In this document: positions 1 through 5,449 of the stretch, one piece after another
Numbering within the stretch: position 1 is the stretch's first letter
Layout: the number at the start of each line of letters is the position of its first letter
Made by a program: the position numbers and the translations under genes
Origin: Fusobacterium_C necrophorum
GTDB taxonomy: Bacteria; Fusobacteriota; Fusobacteriia; Fusobacteriales; Fusobacteriaceae
NCBI RefSeq assembly: GCF_900104395.1
Contig: NZ_FMXX01000070.1
DNA length: 5,449 nucleotides
Strand: one strand, 5' to 3'
Notes under the pieces: generated by a model
The model's input: only the letters and a program-made list of their open reading frames with translations
What the model was told of the DNA's origin: nothing
Database searches by the model: none

Positions 1-8
1 GACTCTGT

Positions 9-19
9 TGTGATATAAT
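9..19 (+). promoter_or_regulatory. Extended -10 promoter element
   Basis: Bases 14-19 read TATAAT, a perfect sigma-70-type -10 hexamer. They are preceded by TG at 11-12 with a one-base gap (TGaTATAAT) and by TG at 9-10, giving the TRTGn form of an extended -10. With usual spacing the -35 box would fall left of base 1, so it cannot be judged. Transcription would start near base 25-27, leaving a leader of only about 30 bases before the start codon. This is a sequence match only, but its position directly ahead of a strong ribosome-binding site and a signal-peptide start supports it as the promoter of the downstream gene. Confidence 0.6.
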
Positions 20-43
20 AAAAAATAATAGAATTATATGAAT

Positions 44-53
44 GGGGAGGAGA
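44..53 (+). promoter_or_regulatory. Strong Shine-Dalgarno site
   Basis: The purine run GGGGAGGAGA contains GGAGG at 46-50, six bases before the ATG at 57. It also contains AGGAG at 48-52, four bases before that ATG. This fixes the start at 57. An in-frame ATG at 42-44 overlaps this purine run and has only A/T-rich sequence upstream with no ribosome-binding site, so it is not the start. Confidence 0.85.
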
Positions 54-56
54 ATT

Positions 57-182
57 ATGGTTAAGAATCAATTGAGAGAAGTAGAAAAAAATTTGCGATG
101 GATAGCGAAAAGAAATAGAAATATAAGTTTTTCCATAGGTCTCGTATTACTATATGTCATGTTGGGAATGAATGCTTTTGCA
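57..182 (+). other. Extended signal peptide
   Basis: Residues 1-22 are charged and polar (MVKNQLREVEKNLRWIAKRN, then RN). Residues 23-38 form the hydrophobic core (ISFSIGLVLLYVMLGM). NAFA at 39-42 is a good signal peptidase I site, giving a mature protein that begins QGVH. A second possible site is VHA at 45-47. The long charged n-region with the EVEKNLRxIAKRN pattern is characteristic of large fusobacterial autotransporters and resembles the extended signal peptides of other type V proteins. It would direct Sec-dependent export to the periplasm. Confidence 0.88.
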
Positions 183-3100
183 CAAGGAGTGCATGCGACC
201 GTAGCAACGAAACAGGAAATAGGTTTATCCACAGATAGGTTAAGTGAAATGCTAAGACGAATCAAGGAAGAAAATAGTAAGAAATTAAAAGGCACTCAAT
301 TAGAATTAGTCCAATTAATGGAACAAGGGGATCAAGTGGTAAAATCTCCTTGGTCTTCCTGGCAATTCGGATTGAATTATCTGTATAACAATTGGTCAAA
401 AGCATACAAAGGAAGAGGAGATAAATCTGAAAAATATCTTTATGAAGAAATCTTTACAAGAAGTAATAATTTTTATGAAAGATATGTATCCCCTTTAAGT
501 GATCAATATTCTTCGTTTTCAATAAACAGTAATGCAACTTCTGCAAGTAGTAATAATAGAAATGGATTAATTAGTGGATATGGTTTAGTAAGAGTAAAAC
601 AAGTAGAAGAACCCATTGTAGATTTCGATGTAAGTGCGGGAGTAAGACCGAAACAGGTGGTAAAGGGAACAATAACTATAGCCGATAAAAATCCAGTAAC
701 TCCAACTCAACCTGAGGCAATAGAATTTAATACTCCTAGCATAAATATAATACCTCCGACAGCAGTAACAATAACTGCAACAGCGCCAACGATGACTGCT
801 CCTACAGTGACTACCCCCACAGTAACTACTCCAAACTTACCAACAACTTTGAGCTTTTCACCTGTGACTCCATCCATAACAGCACCCACAGCACCCACAG
901 TAAAATTAAGTACTCCACCAAGTATACTTTTTAATGGAACAGGCTTCGGACAGCCAAATGGAGCTTCTATTCCCAAAAGCAATATAATAATGCAAAACTG
1001 GAGTACTTATACTCCAACGGGAACAATTAATGTTCAAATAGAAGATAGTTCAACAACTTGGTCAGGTGGAAATGTAAATGTGAATTTAATTGGAGGAAGT
1101 TCCAATACTTTAAATCCCGGAACAACTACGACTCCATTGAATGCTTTTATTAGTCATGTTGATGATATTGATGTAGATGTAAAAGGGACATATAATATTA
1201 CATCAAGTAAATCACGTATGCCACTATTTATAAGTCTAAATCCTTATATGGTTGGAACTTATTCAGCAGCTGATAAGACCTTTAAACTTAGTGGAAATTT
1301 GAATATGAGTACGACTGGTTCTGGAGGAATTGTTGGAATAGAGTATCAACTTTTGGCTGGACAACATTCAGGGAATGTAGCTCTTTCAAATGTTAATAAT
1401 GGTACAACGACAATTATATTAGAAACATCTGGAAATATCAATATGACCAATGGCAAGAATATGATTGGAGTTATGATAGACACAGAGTATTTTTATGATA
1501 ACAATACAACATATTTCAAGAAAAAACCTAAATATGTAAATTCGGGAAAAATTACAATAGATACAAATGCCTCTAACAGTATTGGAATAGACTTTGGTTA
1601 CTATCGTTATAAACCTAACAGTTCAAATGAAAATGTTAAAGGACCTAATACAGATGTTAAAGTAGGAAATATAATAATAAATGGAAGTCAAAATTATGGA
1701 TACAGACAAAAAGATTATACTAAACAAAATAACCCTCCTCATAATGATGGATTATCTCCACAATATTATGATGCAATGGGAACAGTTGATGGTTCAACAG
1801 GAGTTATAACTTTAAACGGAAGTAATAATGTTGCTTACTCAATAGCACAAGGAAAATCAACAGGAGATCCTATTGCTAATTTTACTGCTATGCAAGTTGA
1901 AGTAAATGGAAAAAATAATGTTGGATTTTTAAGAAATTCTGATACAAAAACATCTAATCATGATAGTATAACACTGAATGATACAAAACTAGGCTCAACA
2001 TTTAATTTTGGAACTGCTGCAACAGGAGGAGTCCTTATAAGAAGTGATATTCATGAAATAATCCTTGATAAAGATATTACTGTTGGTGCAACAGGAATTC
2101 AGAATTCATTGATGCAAGCTGGAAAAGATGGGAAAGTAACATTAGCCTCAGGAAAGAGTATAACTTCAACTTCTTCAGATGAATTTTATGGAATGACAGC
2201 GGGGAATTTTTCTGGAGCAGACAGTAAAGAAGCAGTAGCTACCAATAAGGGTACTCTAAATATTGGTGGAAAGAAAAGTTTGGGGATGGCAATAGATGTA
2301 GATGATAAAGGTATTAACAATGGAACAATAAATTTCAGTGGAACAAACGGAGCTGGAGTATATAATACAGGTACATTTACAGCTGAGAATAGCAGTGAAA
2401 TTAATGTAAGTGGAAAAAGCAGTATAGGCGCATATAATAGTAAAATGTTAACAATAAATAGTGGAGCAAAAATTACAGGAACAGCGGAAGATAGCACAGG
2501 AATTTATGCAACAGCTGGAACAGCTACAAATAATGGAACAATAAGTATGAATGGAACTTCTGTAAAAGGATTAGTTGTAAAAGGGGCAAATGCTAACATT
2601 ACGAATAATAATACTGTTTCAGTAACAGGAGAAAAAGCAGTCGCAGCGGCAGCACTAGAAGGAACCATTACAACAGAAACAGGGGATGTTTCTATAAGTG
2701 GAACTTCCGGAATAGCATTATACACAGGTGGAGTTTCTGGAATTATTAATGCTAGAAGTGGAAATATTAACTCTTCAAACGGAGGAATCAATGTTTATGC
2801 TGATAAGGGTAAAATAAACTTTAGTGGAGCCACTATAAATACAATGGCTAATTCATTAGCATTTATGCAAAGTTCCAATGGAGGAACAGTAGACTTTAGT
2901 TCTGCAACAACTGCTGATATAGCTACTAATGGGACAGCATTTTATATACCTCCTGCTACAACACCTTCGACGGTTACTTATACACCATTTACAGGAATAA
3001 GTAGCATAACAGGGTTTAACAATTTAAATAATTTAACTTTAAAGATGTCTCCAAATTCTAATCTTGCAGTTGCTTCTTATGTTAAAACTAAAGTTTCAGA

Positions 3101-5449
3101 TCTTGCAACTAGTAGTCTTACAAGTTTAGGAGCTCAGATAGAGGGAACAGGATATAATGATTATTTATTATACAAGAGTGAATTAACAGCAAATGCAGGT
3201 ACTACATATGCTGATTTTAAAAAAATAGCTTTATCGAATTCATCCATTATAAATAATACTACATTGAGTACAACGGATAATAATGTTAATTTAATGGCAC
3301 AAGAAAATACCGAAACTGATAAAGATTGGGTTAAATTAATAAATAATGCAACTATTGAATTGAAAGGTACAAATTCTCTTGCTATGTATGCCAGCAATGG
3401 TAAAATAAAAAATGCGGCTGGAGCAAGTATTACAGTAGGAGATACAGGAGTTGCTATCTATGGAAGTAATAAAGGAGCTGGTAGTGGAGATACTGATATA
3501 GAAAATAATGATAATATAACAGTAGGAAGAGGTTCGACAGCTATCTTTGCTCAAAACTATACAACAACCGGACTTGAAAATAATGGAATTATCACTCTTG
3601 CTGGAGATAATGGTATAGGGATGAGTTATGTATCTAACTTATCTTCAAGTACAACTGTTGAAAATAAAGGAATTATAATGAGTACCTCTTTAAAATCTAC
3701 AGGAATGTATGTAGCTAAAGACACCAACTCTTTCCGATATACAGCTTTAAATTCAAATAAAATTTCTCTTGGAGCAAGTGGAATTGGAATGTATACGAAT
3801 GTAGGTTCTGCTACAACAAATCCTATTCTATCAAATACAGGAACAATCACAGTGGGAGATAACGGTATAGGTTTGTATGGATATGAAGAAAAAACAACAG
3901 GAAATGTTACAGCTGGAAAGAGTGGTATAGCCCTATATTCCCAAGGAGGAAGTGTAGATATTGGAAGTGCTAGTACCAATCCAACAATTACAGTGGGAGA
4001 TACCAAAGCAACGGCAGTGTTTACAACAGGAAGTGGACAAACTATAACAAGTAGAAATGCTAAATATAATATTGGGGCTACTTCTTATGGATTTGTTAAC
4101 ACAGGTAGTGGAAATACTTTAAATATAGCAGGAGGAGTAGCGACATTAACAGGCAATGGAGTATTTATTTATTCAAGTGATACAACAGGAAATATAACAA
4201 ATGCAACAGCAATCACTTCAACAGGAAGTACCGGCTCCAACTTCGGTGTATACTCAGCAGGAACCGTGACGAATACTGGAAATATTACTTTGACTCATGG
4301 AAGCGGAAATGTAGGAGTGTATGCAATCAATAATGGGAATATTACAAATAGTGGAACTATAACTCTTGGAGCTTCTACTACAGCTACACGTAGTATAGGA
4401 GCGATAGCAAATACTGGTACAGTCACCAATAATGGAAATATAGTAGTCAATGGCCAATATGGAATTGGAACTTATTCAATCGGAAACAGTACAATAAATA
4501 ATAGTGGAGATATTACTTTAACAGGAAATGAAACAATAGGAAACTATGGAGCAAGTGCTTCAAATATGAATGTAAGTTCTGGTACAGTAACATTGACAGG
4601 AAATAAAAGTACAGGATACTATTTAGATGGAGGAACAAAAAGTACTATTGCCTCTGGCGCAAAAATAGATGTATCAGGAAATGAAGCAAGCGGAGTATAT
4701 GTAAATAATAATGGTTCATTAGCATATAGTGGAGCTACTACAGTGAGTGGAGATGCAGCTTATGGTCTCATTGTAGATGGAAATTCTAGTGTCAATGCAA
4801 TAGGAGGAACATTAACAGTAAACGGAACATCAGGAATACATGGAACATCTTCTGGCGCAAATAGTAATAGAGGTTCAGCAGCATTAGTAGTTACTTCAGG
4901 CTCATCATTAACTGGAAATAATTTGGATGTAACAGCAGATATAGCAGGAGAAAACTCAGTTGGAGTATATTCAGCAGGGAACTTAGCAATAGATTCTGCA
5001 AACATTTCTGCTTATGATAGTGGAGTAAACTTCTTTACAGCTGGAGGAACAATCTCGATTGGAAACAATGGAGGAACAAGTACAGTAATAACAGGAACAG
5101 GAACGAATAAAGGAGCTTTACTATTTTATATCCCAACCGGAAGCATTTTATTAAAAGGACCGGTAAATGCAACAGTACAAGGGTCAACAGATACCATAAA
5201 AAGAGGAACCGCTTTCTATTATACAGGTGGAGGAACATTAGGAACAATTAGTAGCTATACTCCATTAAATCCAACCAATATAGCAACTTGGGCAAGAAGT
5301 AGCTATGGAAATGGAGGAACAAGTACATTAGGTAACTTAAATTTAACCATGAATCAGGACTCAAGATTGTTCTTAACAGAAAGAGTAAATATGGAGTTAT
5401 CTAATACTTCTGCAATAAACTTATTCAGTGGATTATCTGCAAGTGAAAG
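57..5449 (+). CDS. Large fusobacterial autotransporter (type V) surface protein, 3' end outside window
   Basis: One frame runs open from the ATG at 57 to the window edge: 1797 full codons plus two bases, no stop, so the gene is partial at its 3' end. The N-terminus matches what I know of the shared N-terminal domain of giant Fusobacterium autotransporters (the group containing RadD- and Fap2-like proteins). It has an extended signal peptide, then EQGDQVVKSPWSSWQFG at 89-105, YKGRGDK at 117-123 and an AGVRPK motif at 194-199. A Pro/Thr linker (213-288) leads to a Gly/Asn/Thr/Ser-rich passenger with many rungs of about 24 residues ending in G-(I/V)-(A/G/-)-(hydrophobic)-Y, the pattern expected of a parallel beta-helix. 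No cysteine occurs, which is usual for secreted passengers that cross the periplasm. The C-terminal outer-membrane beta-barrel expected for the class must lie downstream. The role is probably surface adhesion. I cannot assign it to RadD, Fap2 or another named protein, and the ligand is unknown. Confidence 0.93.
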   Translation, partial: MVKNQLREVEKNLRWIAKRNRNISFSIGLVLLYVMLGMNAFAQGVHATVATKQEIGLSTDRLSEMLRRIKEENSKKLKGTQLELVQLMEQGDQVVKSPWSSWQFGLNYLYNNWSKAYKGRGDKSEKYLYEEIFTRSNNFYERYVSPLSDQYSSFSINSNATSASSNNRNGLISGYGLVRVKQVEEPIVDFDVSAGVRPKQVVKGTITIADKNPVTPTQPEAIEFNTPSINIIPPTAVTITATAPTMTAPTVTTPTVTTPNLPTTLSFSPVTPSITAPTAPTVKLSTPPSILFNGTGFGQPNGASIPKSNIIMQNWSTYTPTGTINVQIEDSSTTWSGGNVNVNLIGGSSNTLNPGTTTTPLNAFISHVDDIDVDVKGTYNITSSKSRMPLFISLNPYMVGTYSAADKTFKLSGNLNMSTTGSGGIVGIEYQLLAGQHSGNVALSNVNNGTTTIILETSGNINMTNGKNMIGVMIDTEYFYDNNTTYFKKKPKYVNSGKITIDTNASNSIGIDFGYYRYKPNSSNENVKGPNTDVKVGNIIINGSQNYGYRQKDYTKQNNPPHNDGLSPQYYDAMGTVDGSTGVITLNGSNNVAYSIAQGKSTGDPIANFTAMQVEVNGKNNVGFLRNSDTKTSNHDSITLNDTKLGSTFNFGTAATGGVLIRSDIHEIILDKDITVGATGIQNSLMQAGKDGKVTLASGKSITSTSSDEFYGMTAGNFSGADSKEAVATNKGTLNIGGKKSLGMAIDVDDKGINNGTINFSGTNGAGVYNTGTFTAENSSEINVSGKSSIGAYNSKMLTINSGAKITGTAEDSTGIYATAGTATNNGTISMNGTSVKGLVVKGANANITNNNTVSVTGEKAVAAAALEGTITTETGDVSISGTSGIALYTGGVSGIINARSGNINSSNGGINVYADKGKINFSGATINTMANSLAFMQSSNGGTVDFSSATTADIATNGTAFYIPPATTPSTVTYTPFTGISSITGFNNLNNLTLKMSPNSNLAVASYVKTKVSDLATSSLTSLGAQIEGTGYNDYLLYKSELTANAGTTYADFKKIALSNSSIINNTTLSTTDNNVNLMAQENTETDKDWVKLINNATIELKGTNSLAMYASNGKIKNAAGASITVGDTGVAIYGSNKGAGSGDTDIENNDNITVGRGSTAIFAQNYTTTGLENNGIITLAGDNGIGMSYVSNLSSSTTVENKGIIMSTSLKSTGMYVAKDTNSFRYTALNSNKISLGASGIGMYTNVGSATTNPILSNTGTITVGDNGIGLYGYEEKTTGNVTAGKSGIALYSQGGSVDIGSASTNPTITVGDTKATAVFTTGSGQTITSRNAKYNIGATSYGFVNTGSGNTLNIAGGVATLTGNGVFIYSSDTTGNITNATAITSTGSTGSNFGVYSAGTVTNTGNITLTHGSGNVGVYAINNGNITNSGTITLGASTTATRSIGAIANTGTVTNNGNIVVNGQYGIGTYSIGNSTINNSGDITLTGNETIGNYGASASNMNVSSGTVTLTGNKSTGYYLDGGTKSTIASGAKIDVSGNEASGVYVNNNGSLAYSGATTVSGDAAYGLIVDGNSSVNAIGGTLTVNGTSGIHGTSSGANSNRGSAALVVTSGSSLTGNNLDVTADIAGENSVGVYSAGNLAIDSANISAYDSGVNFFTAGGTISIGNNGGTSTVITGTGTNKGALLFYIPTGSILLKGPVNATVQGSTDTIKRGTAFYYTGGGTLGTISSYTPLNPTNIATWARSSYGNGGTSTLGNLNLTMNQDSRLFLTERVNMELSNTSAINLFSGLSASE
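183..662 (+). other. Conserved autotransporter-associated N-terminal domain
   Basis: Residues 43-202. The segment from about 52 to 90 is rich in K, E, L and I with no proline and is probably helical (RLSEMLRRIKEENSKKLKG at 61-79). It is followed by EQGDQVVKSPWSSWQFG (89-105), tyrosine- and tryptophan-rich sequence, YKGRGDK (117-123), the IFTRS block (132-136), YERYVSP (140-146), and YGLVRVKQVEEP (175-186) leading to AGVRPK (194-199). I recognise this order of motifs as a domain shared by many giant fusobacterial surface proteins just after the signal peptide. Its function is not established to my knowledge. An RGD tripeptide sits at 120-122. Confidence 0.85.
801..830 (+). repeat. Two tandem 15-bp units coding PTVTT
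   Basis: Bases 801-815 (CCTACAGTGACTACC) and 816-830 (CCCACAGTAACTACT) both encode PTVTT (residues 249-253 and 254-258). They differ at three bases, all third codon positions, so the protein repeat is exact while the DNA has drifted. Confidence 0.85.
879..900 (+). repeat. 9-bp tandem repeat in the linker
   Basis: ACAGCACCC at 879-887 is repeated exactly at 888-896 and continues with ACAG at 897-900. It encodes TAPTAPT (residues 275-281). The unit length is a multiple of three, so copy-number change would lengthen or shorten the linker without breaking the frame. Confidence 0.85.
924..2276 (+). other. Beta-rich passenger head
   Basis: Residues about 290-740, between the linker and the first regular repeats. 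Short beta-strand-like segments alternate with Gly/Asn turns: GIVGIEYQ (424-431), MIGVMIDTEYFYD (469-481), IGIDFGYYRYKP (509-520), NNVGFLR (620-626) and VLIRSDIHEIILDKDI (659-674). The NNVGFLR and LIR(N/S)D(I/L)H patterns are ones I recall from the same region of other large fusobacterial autotransporters, so this looks like a conserved part of the passenger. Residues 549-571 are more polar and proline-containing (KQNNPPHNDG within) and look like a surface loop. Boundaries are approximate and I know of no enzymatic motif here. Confidence 0.65.
2319..2723 (+). repeat. Rung-like protein repeats, block 1
   Basis: Residues 755-889 hold six successive units of about 24 residues. Each ends in a small-hydrophobic motif: GVY (767-769), GAY (791-793), GIY (815-817), GLV (838-840), an alanine-rich AVAAAAL (861-867) and GIALY (885-889). 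Within units, NNGTI (755-759 and 826-829 region) and (F/V/I)-S-G or M-N-G motifs recur. This is the pattern of coils in a parallel beta-helix. The repeats are visible in the protein only; the DNA copies have diverged. Confidence 0.75.
2856..3095 (+). repeat. GTAFY-YTP segment, copy 1
   Basis: Residues 934-1013 begin with a rung end (LAFM, 934-937), then G-G-T-V at 942-945, GTAFY at 959-963, YTP at 975-977, NLTLKM at 992-997 and SNL at 1001-1003, followed by a valine-rich stretch. The same ordered set of motifs returns at 1688-1782 near the window's end. The segment interrupts the regular rungs and is followed by irregular sequence to about residue 1107. Confidence 0.6.
3096..3377 (+). other. 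Irregular segment between repeat blocks
   Basis: Residues 1014-1107 have no clear rung pattern. They are more polar and charged than the surroundings, with TGYNDYLLYKSELTA (1132-independent; between GAQIEG and NAGTTYADF), an acidic stretch ENTETDKDW and then the strand-like NNATIELKG that leads into block 2. It may be a loop or a small subdomain on the helix. I do not recognise a named fold. Confidence 0.45.
3378..4244 (+). repeat. Rung-like protein repeats, block 2 first half
   Basis: Residues 1108-1396. Units of roughly 20-29 residues end in LAMY (1108-1111), VAIY (1132-1135), TAIF (1161-1164), GIGM (1186-1189), TGMY (1215-1218), IGMY (1243-1246), IGLY (1271-1274), IALY (1291-1294), TAVF (1319-1322), GFV (1345-1347) and VFIY (1369-1372). 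A TVG(D/R) turn recurs at 1126-1129, 1155-1158, 1265-1268 and 1312-1315, usually 3-6 residues before the rung end. The spacing is looser than in block 1. The pattern fits a continuing parallel beta-helix. Confidence 0.75.
4245..5126 (+). repeat. Rung-like protein repeats, block 2 second half
   Basis: Residues 1397-1690. Rung ends are GVY (1397-1399), GVY (1420-1422), GAI (1448-1450), GTY (1471-1473), GNY (1495-1497), GYY (1520-1522), GVY (1546-1548), GLI (1570-1572), GIH (1593-1595), GVY (1636-1638), GVNF (1656-1659) and ALLF (1687-1690). Through 1572 the spacing is 23-28 residues. N-(T/S/N)-G-(N/T/D)-I motifs precede them at 1406-1410, 1431-1435, 1458-1462 and 1482-1486, so each unit reads NxGxI-T-L-x-G...G-(hydrophobic)-Y. 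This is the most regular part of the passenger. Confidence 0.78.
5067..5327 (+). repeat. 18-bp direct repeat pair
   Basis: AATGGAGGAACAAGTACA occurs exactly at 5067-5084 and 5310-5327, 243 bp apart and in the same reading frame, encoding NGGTST both times (second copy residues 1752-1757). Recombination between the copies would remove 81 codons in frame. It may equally be chance reuse of favoured codons in a repetitive protein. Confidence 0.7.
5118..5402 (+). repeat. GTAFY-YTP segment, copy 2
   Basis: Residues 1688-1782 repeat the order of motifs in 934-1013: LLFYIP (1688-1693), GTAFY (1717-1721), YTP (1734-1736), NLNLTM (1760-1765) and SRL (1769-1771), then V-N-M-E-L. The copy is longer between YTP and NLNLTM (23 residues here, 14 in copy 1) and clearly diverged. 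The two GTAFY motifs are 758 residues apart. Confidence 0.6.

Larger units (their letters stand above)
693..920 (+). other. Pro/Thr-rich linker
   Basis: Residues 213-288 contain many prolines and threonines with few charged residues after position 223, in short repeating units such as PTVTT, TAPT and SITAPT. It separates the conserved N-terminal domain from the beta-rich passenger and is probably extended and flexible. Similar proline-rich spacers occur at this point in related fusobacterial proteins, but their length and sequence vary. Confidence 0.75.

Noticed and set aside
42..56. Alternative in-frame start ATG at 42
   Set aside because: It overlaps the Shine-Dalgarno run, has no ribosome-binding site of its own, and would add MGRRI ahead of a family-typical N-terminus.
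85..91. Run of seven A near the start of the gene as a phase-variation switch
   Set aside because: Seven A is short for slipped-strand variation and common in DNA of this composition; the frame is intact and no other evidence supports switching.
68..295. Minus-strand ORF of 75 codons opposite the signal peptide region
   Set aside because: It lies fully antisense to the well-supported signal peptide and N-terminal domain, has no ribosome-binding site I could support, and its composition follows from the opposite frame.
707..982. Minus-strand ORF with a Val/Gly/Ala-rich repeating product
   Set aside because: It is the reverse complement of the Pro/Thr linker; the valine-glycine repetition is a direct mirror of the ACT/ACA/CCA codons.
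2186..2791. Two consecutive minus-strand ORFs with hydrophobic products resembling membrane proteins
   Set aside because: Reverse complements of Gly/Asn/Thr/Ser codons in the rung repeats give Leu/Ile/Val/Pro/Ser-rich peptides. The apparent membrane segments are artefacts.
3626..4006. Longest minus-strand ORF, 126 codons
   Set aside because: It is antisense to the TVGD-type rungs with no start signals. Length is explained by scarcity of TTA, CTA and TCA codons in that register of the sense strand.
2319..5126. CRISPR array or satellite DNA
   Set aside because: The repetition is at the protein level, with diverged DNA and no constant repeat with unique spacers.

Overview
The window holds the start and a long part of one very large gene on the + strand. 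The gene encodes a fusobacterial type V (autotransporter-like) surface protein. A short 5' flank (1-56) carries an extended -10 promoter element and a strong Shine-Dalgarno site. From the ATG at 57 one frame stays open to the last base: 1797 complete codons and no stop. The gene runs off the right edge, so the C-terminal part, including the expected outer-membrane beta-barrel, is not in the window. I see no other gene, RNA gene, insertion sequence or CRISPR array. All sizeable alternative ORFs I examined are minus-strand shadows of this frame.

The likely source is a Fusobacterium. The evidence is the AT-rich DNA, A/T-ending codons, and an N-terminus I recognise as the shared N-terminal domain of large fusobacterial autotransporters (K-V/E-E-x-L-R-x-I-A-K-R-N signal region, then EQGDQVVKSPWSSWQFG and YKGRGDK). 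Species is not resolved; the F. necrophorum/gonidiaformans side of the genus is a guess from memory of similar N-termini.

Protein layout: extended signal peptide (residues 1 to about 42); charged, probably helical stretch and conserved N-terminal domain (about 43-202); Pro/Thr-rich linker with short tandem repeats (213-288); conserved beta-rich head of the passenger (about 290-740); a first run of rung-like repeats of about 24 residues (755-889); a non-rung segment with a GTAFY...YTP...NLTLKM signature (934-1013) followed by irregular sequence to about 1107; a second, longer run of rungs (1108 to about 1690); and a second copy of the GTAFY...YTP...NLNLTM segment (1688-1782) just before the window ends. 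The whole translated part has no cysteine. The inferred design is a long parallel beta-helix passenger, built from two repeat blocks that each end in a related segment, carried to the cell surface for adhesion or interaction with a host or other bacteria. The ligand cannot be read from the sequence.
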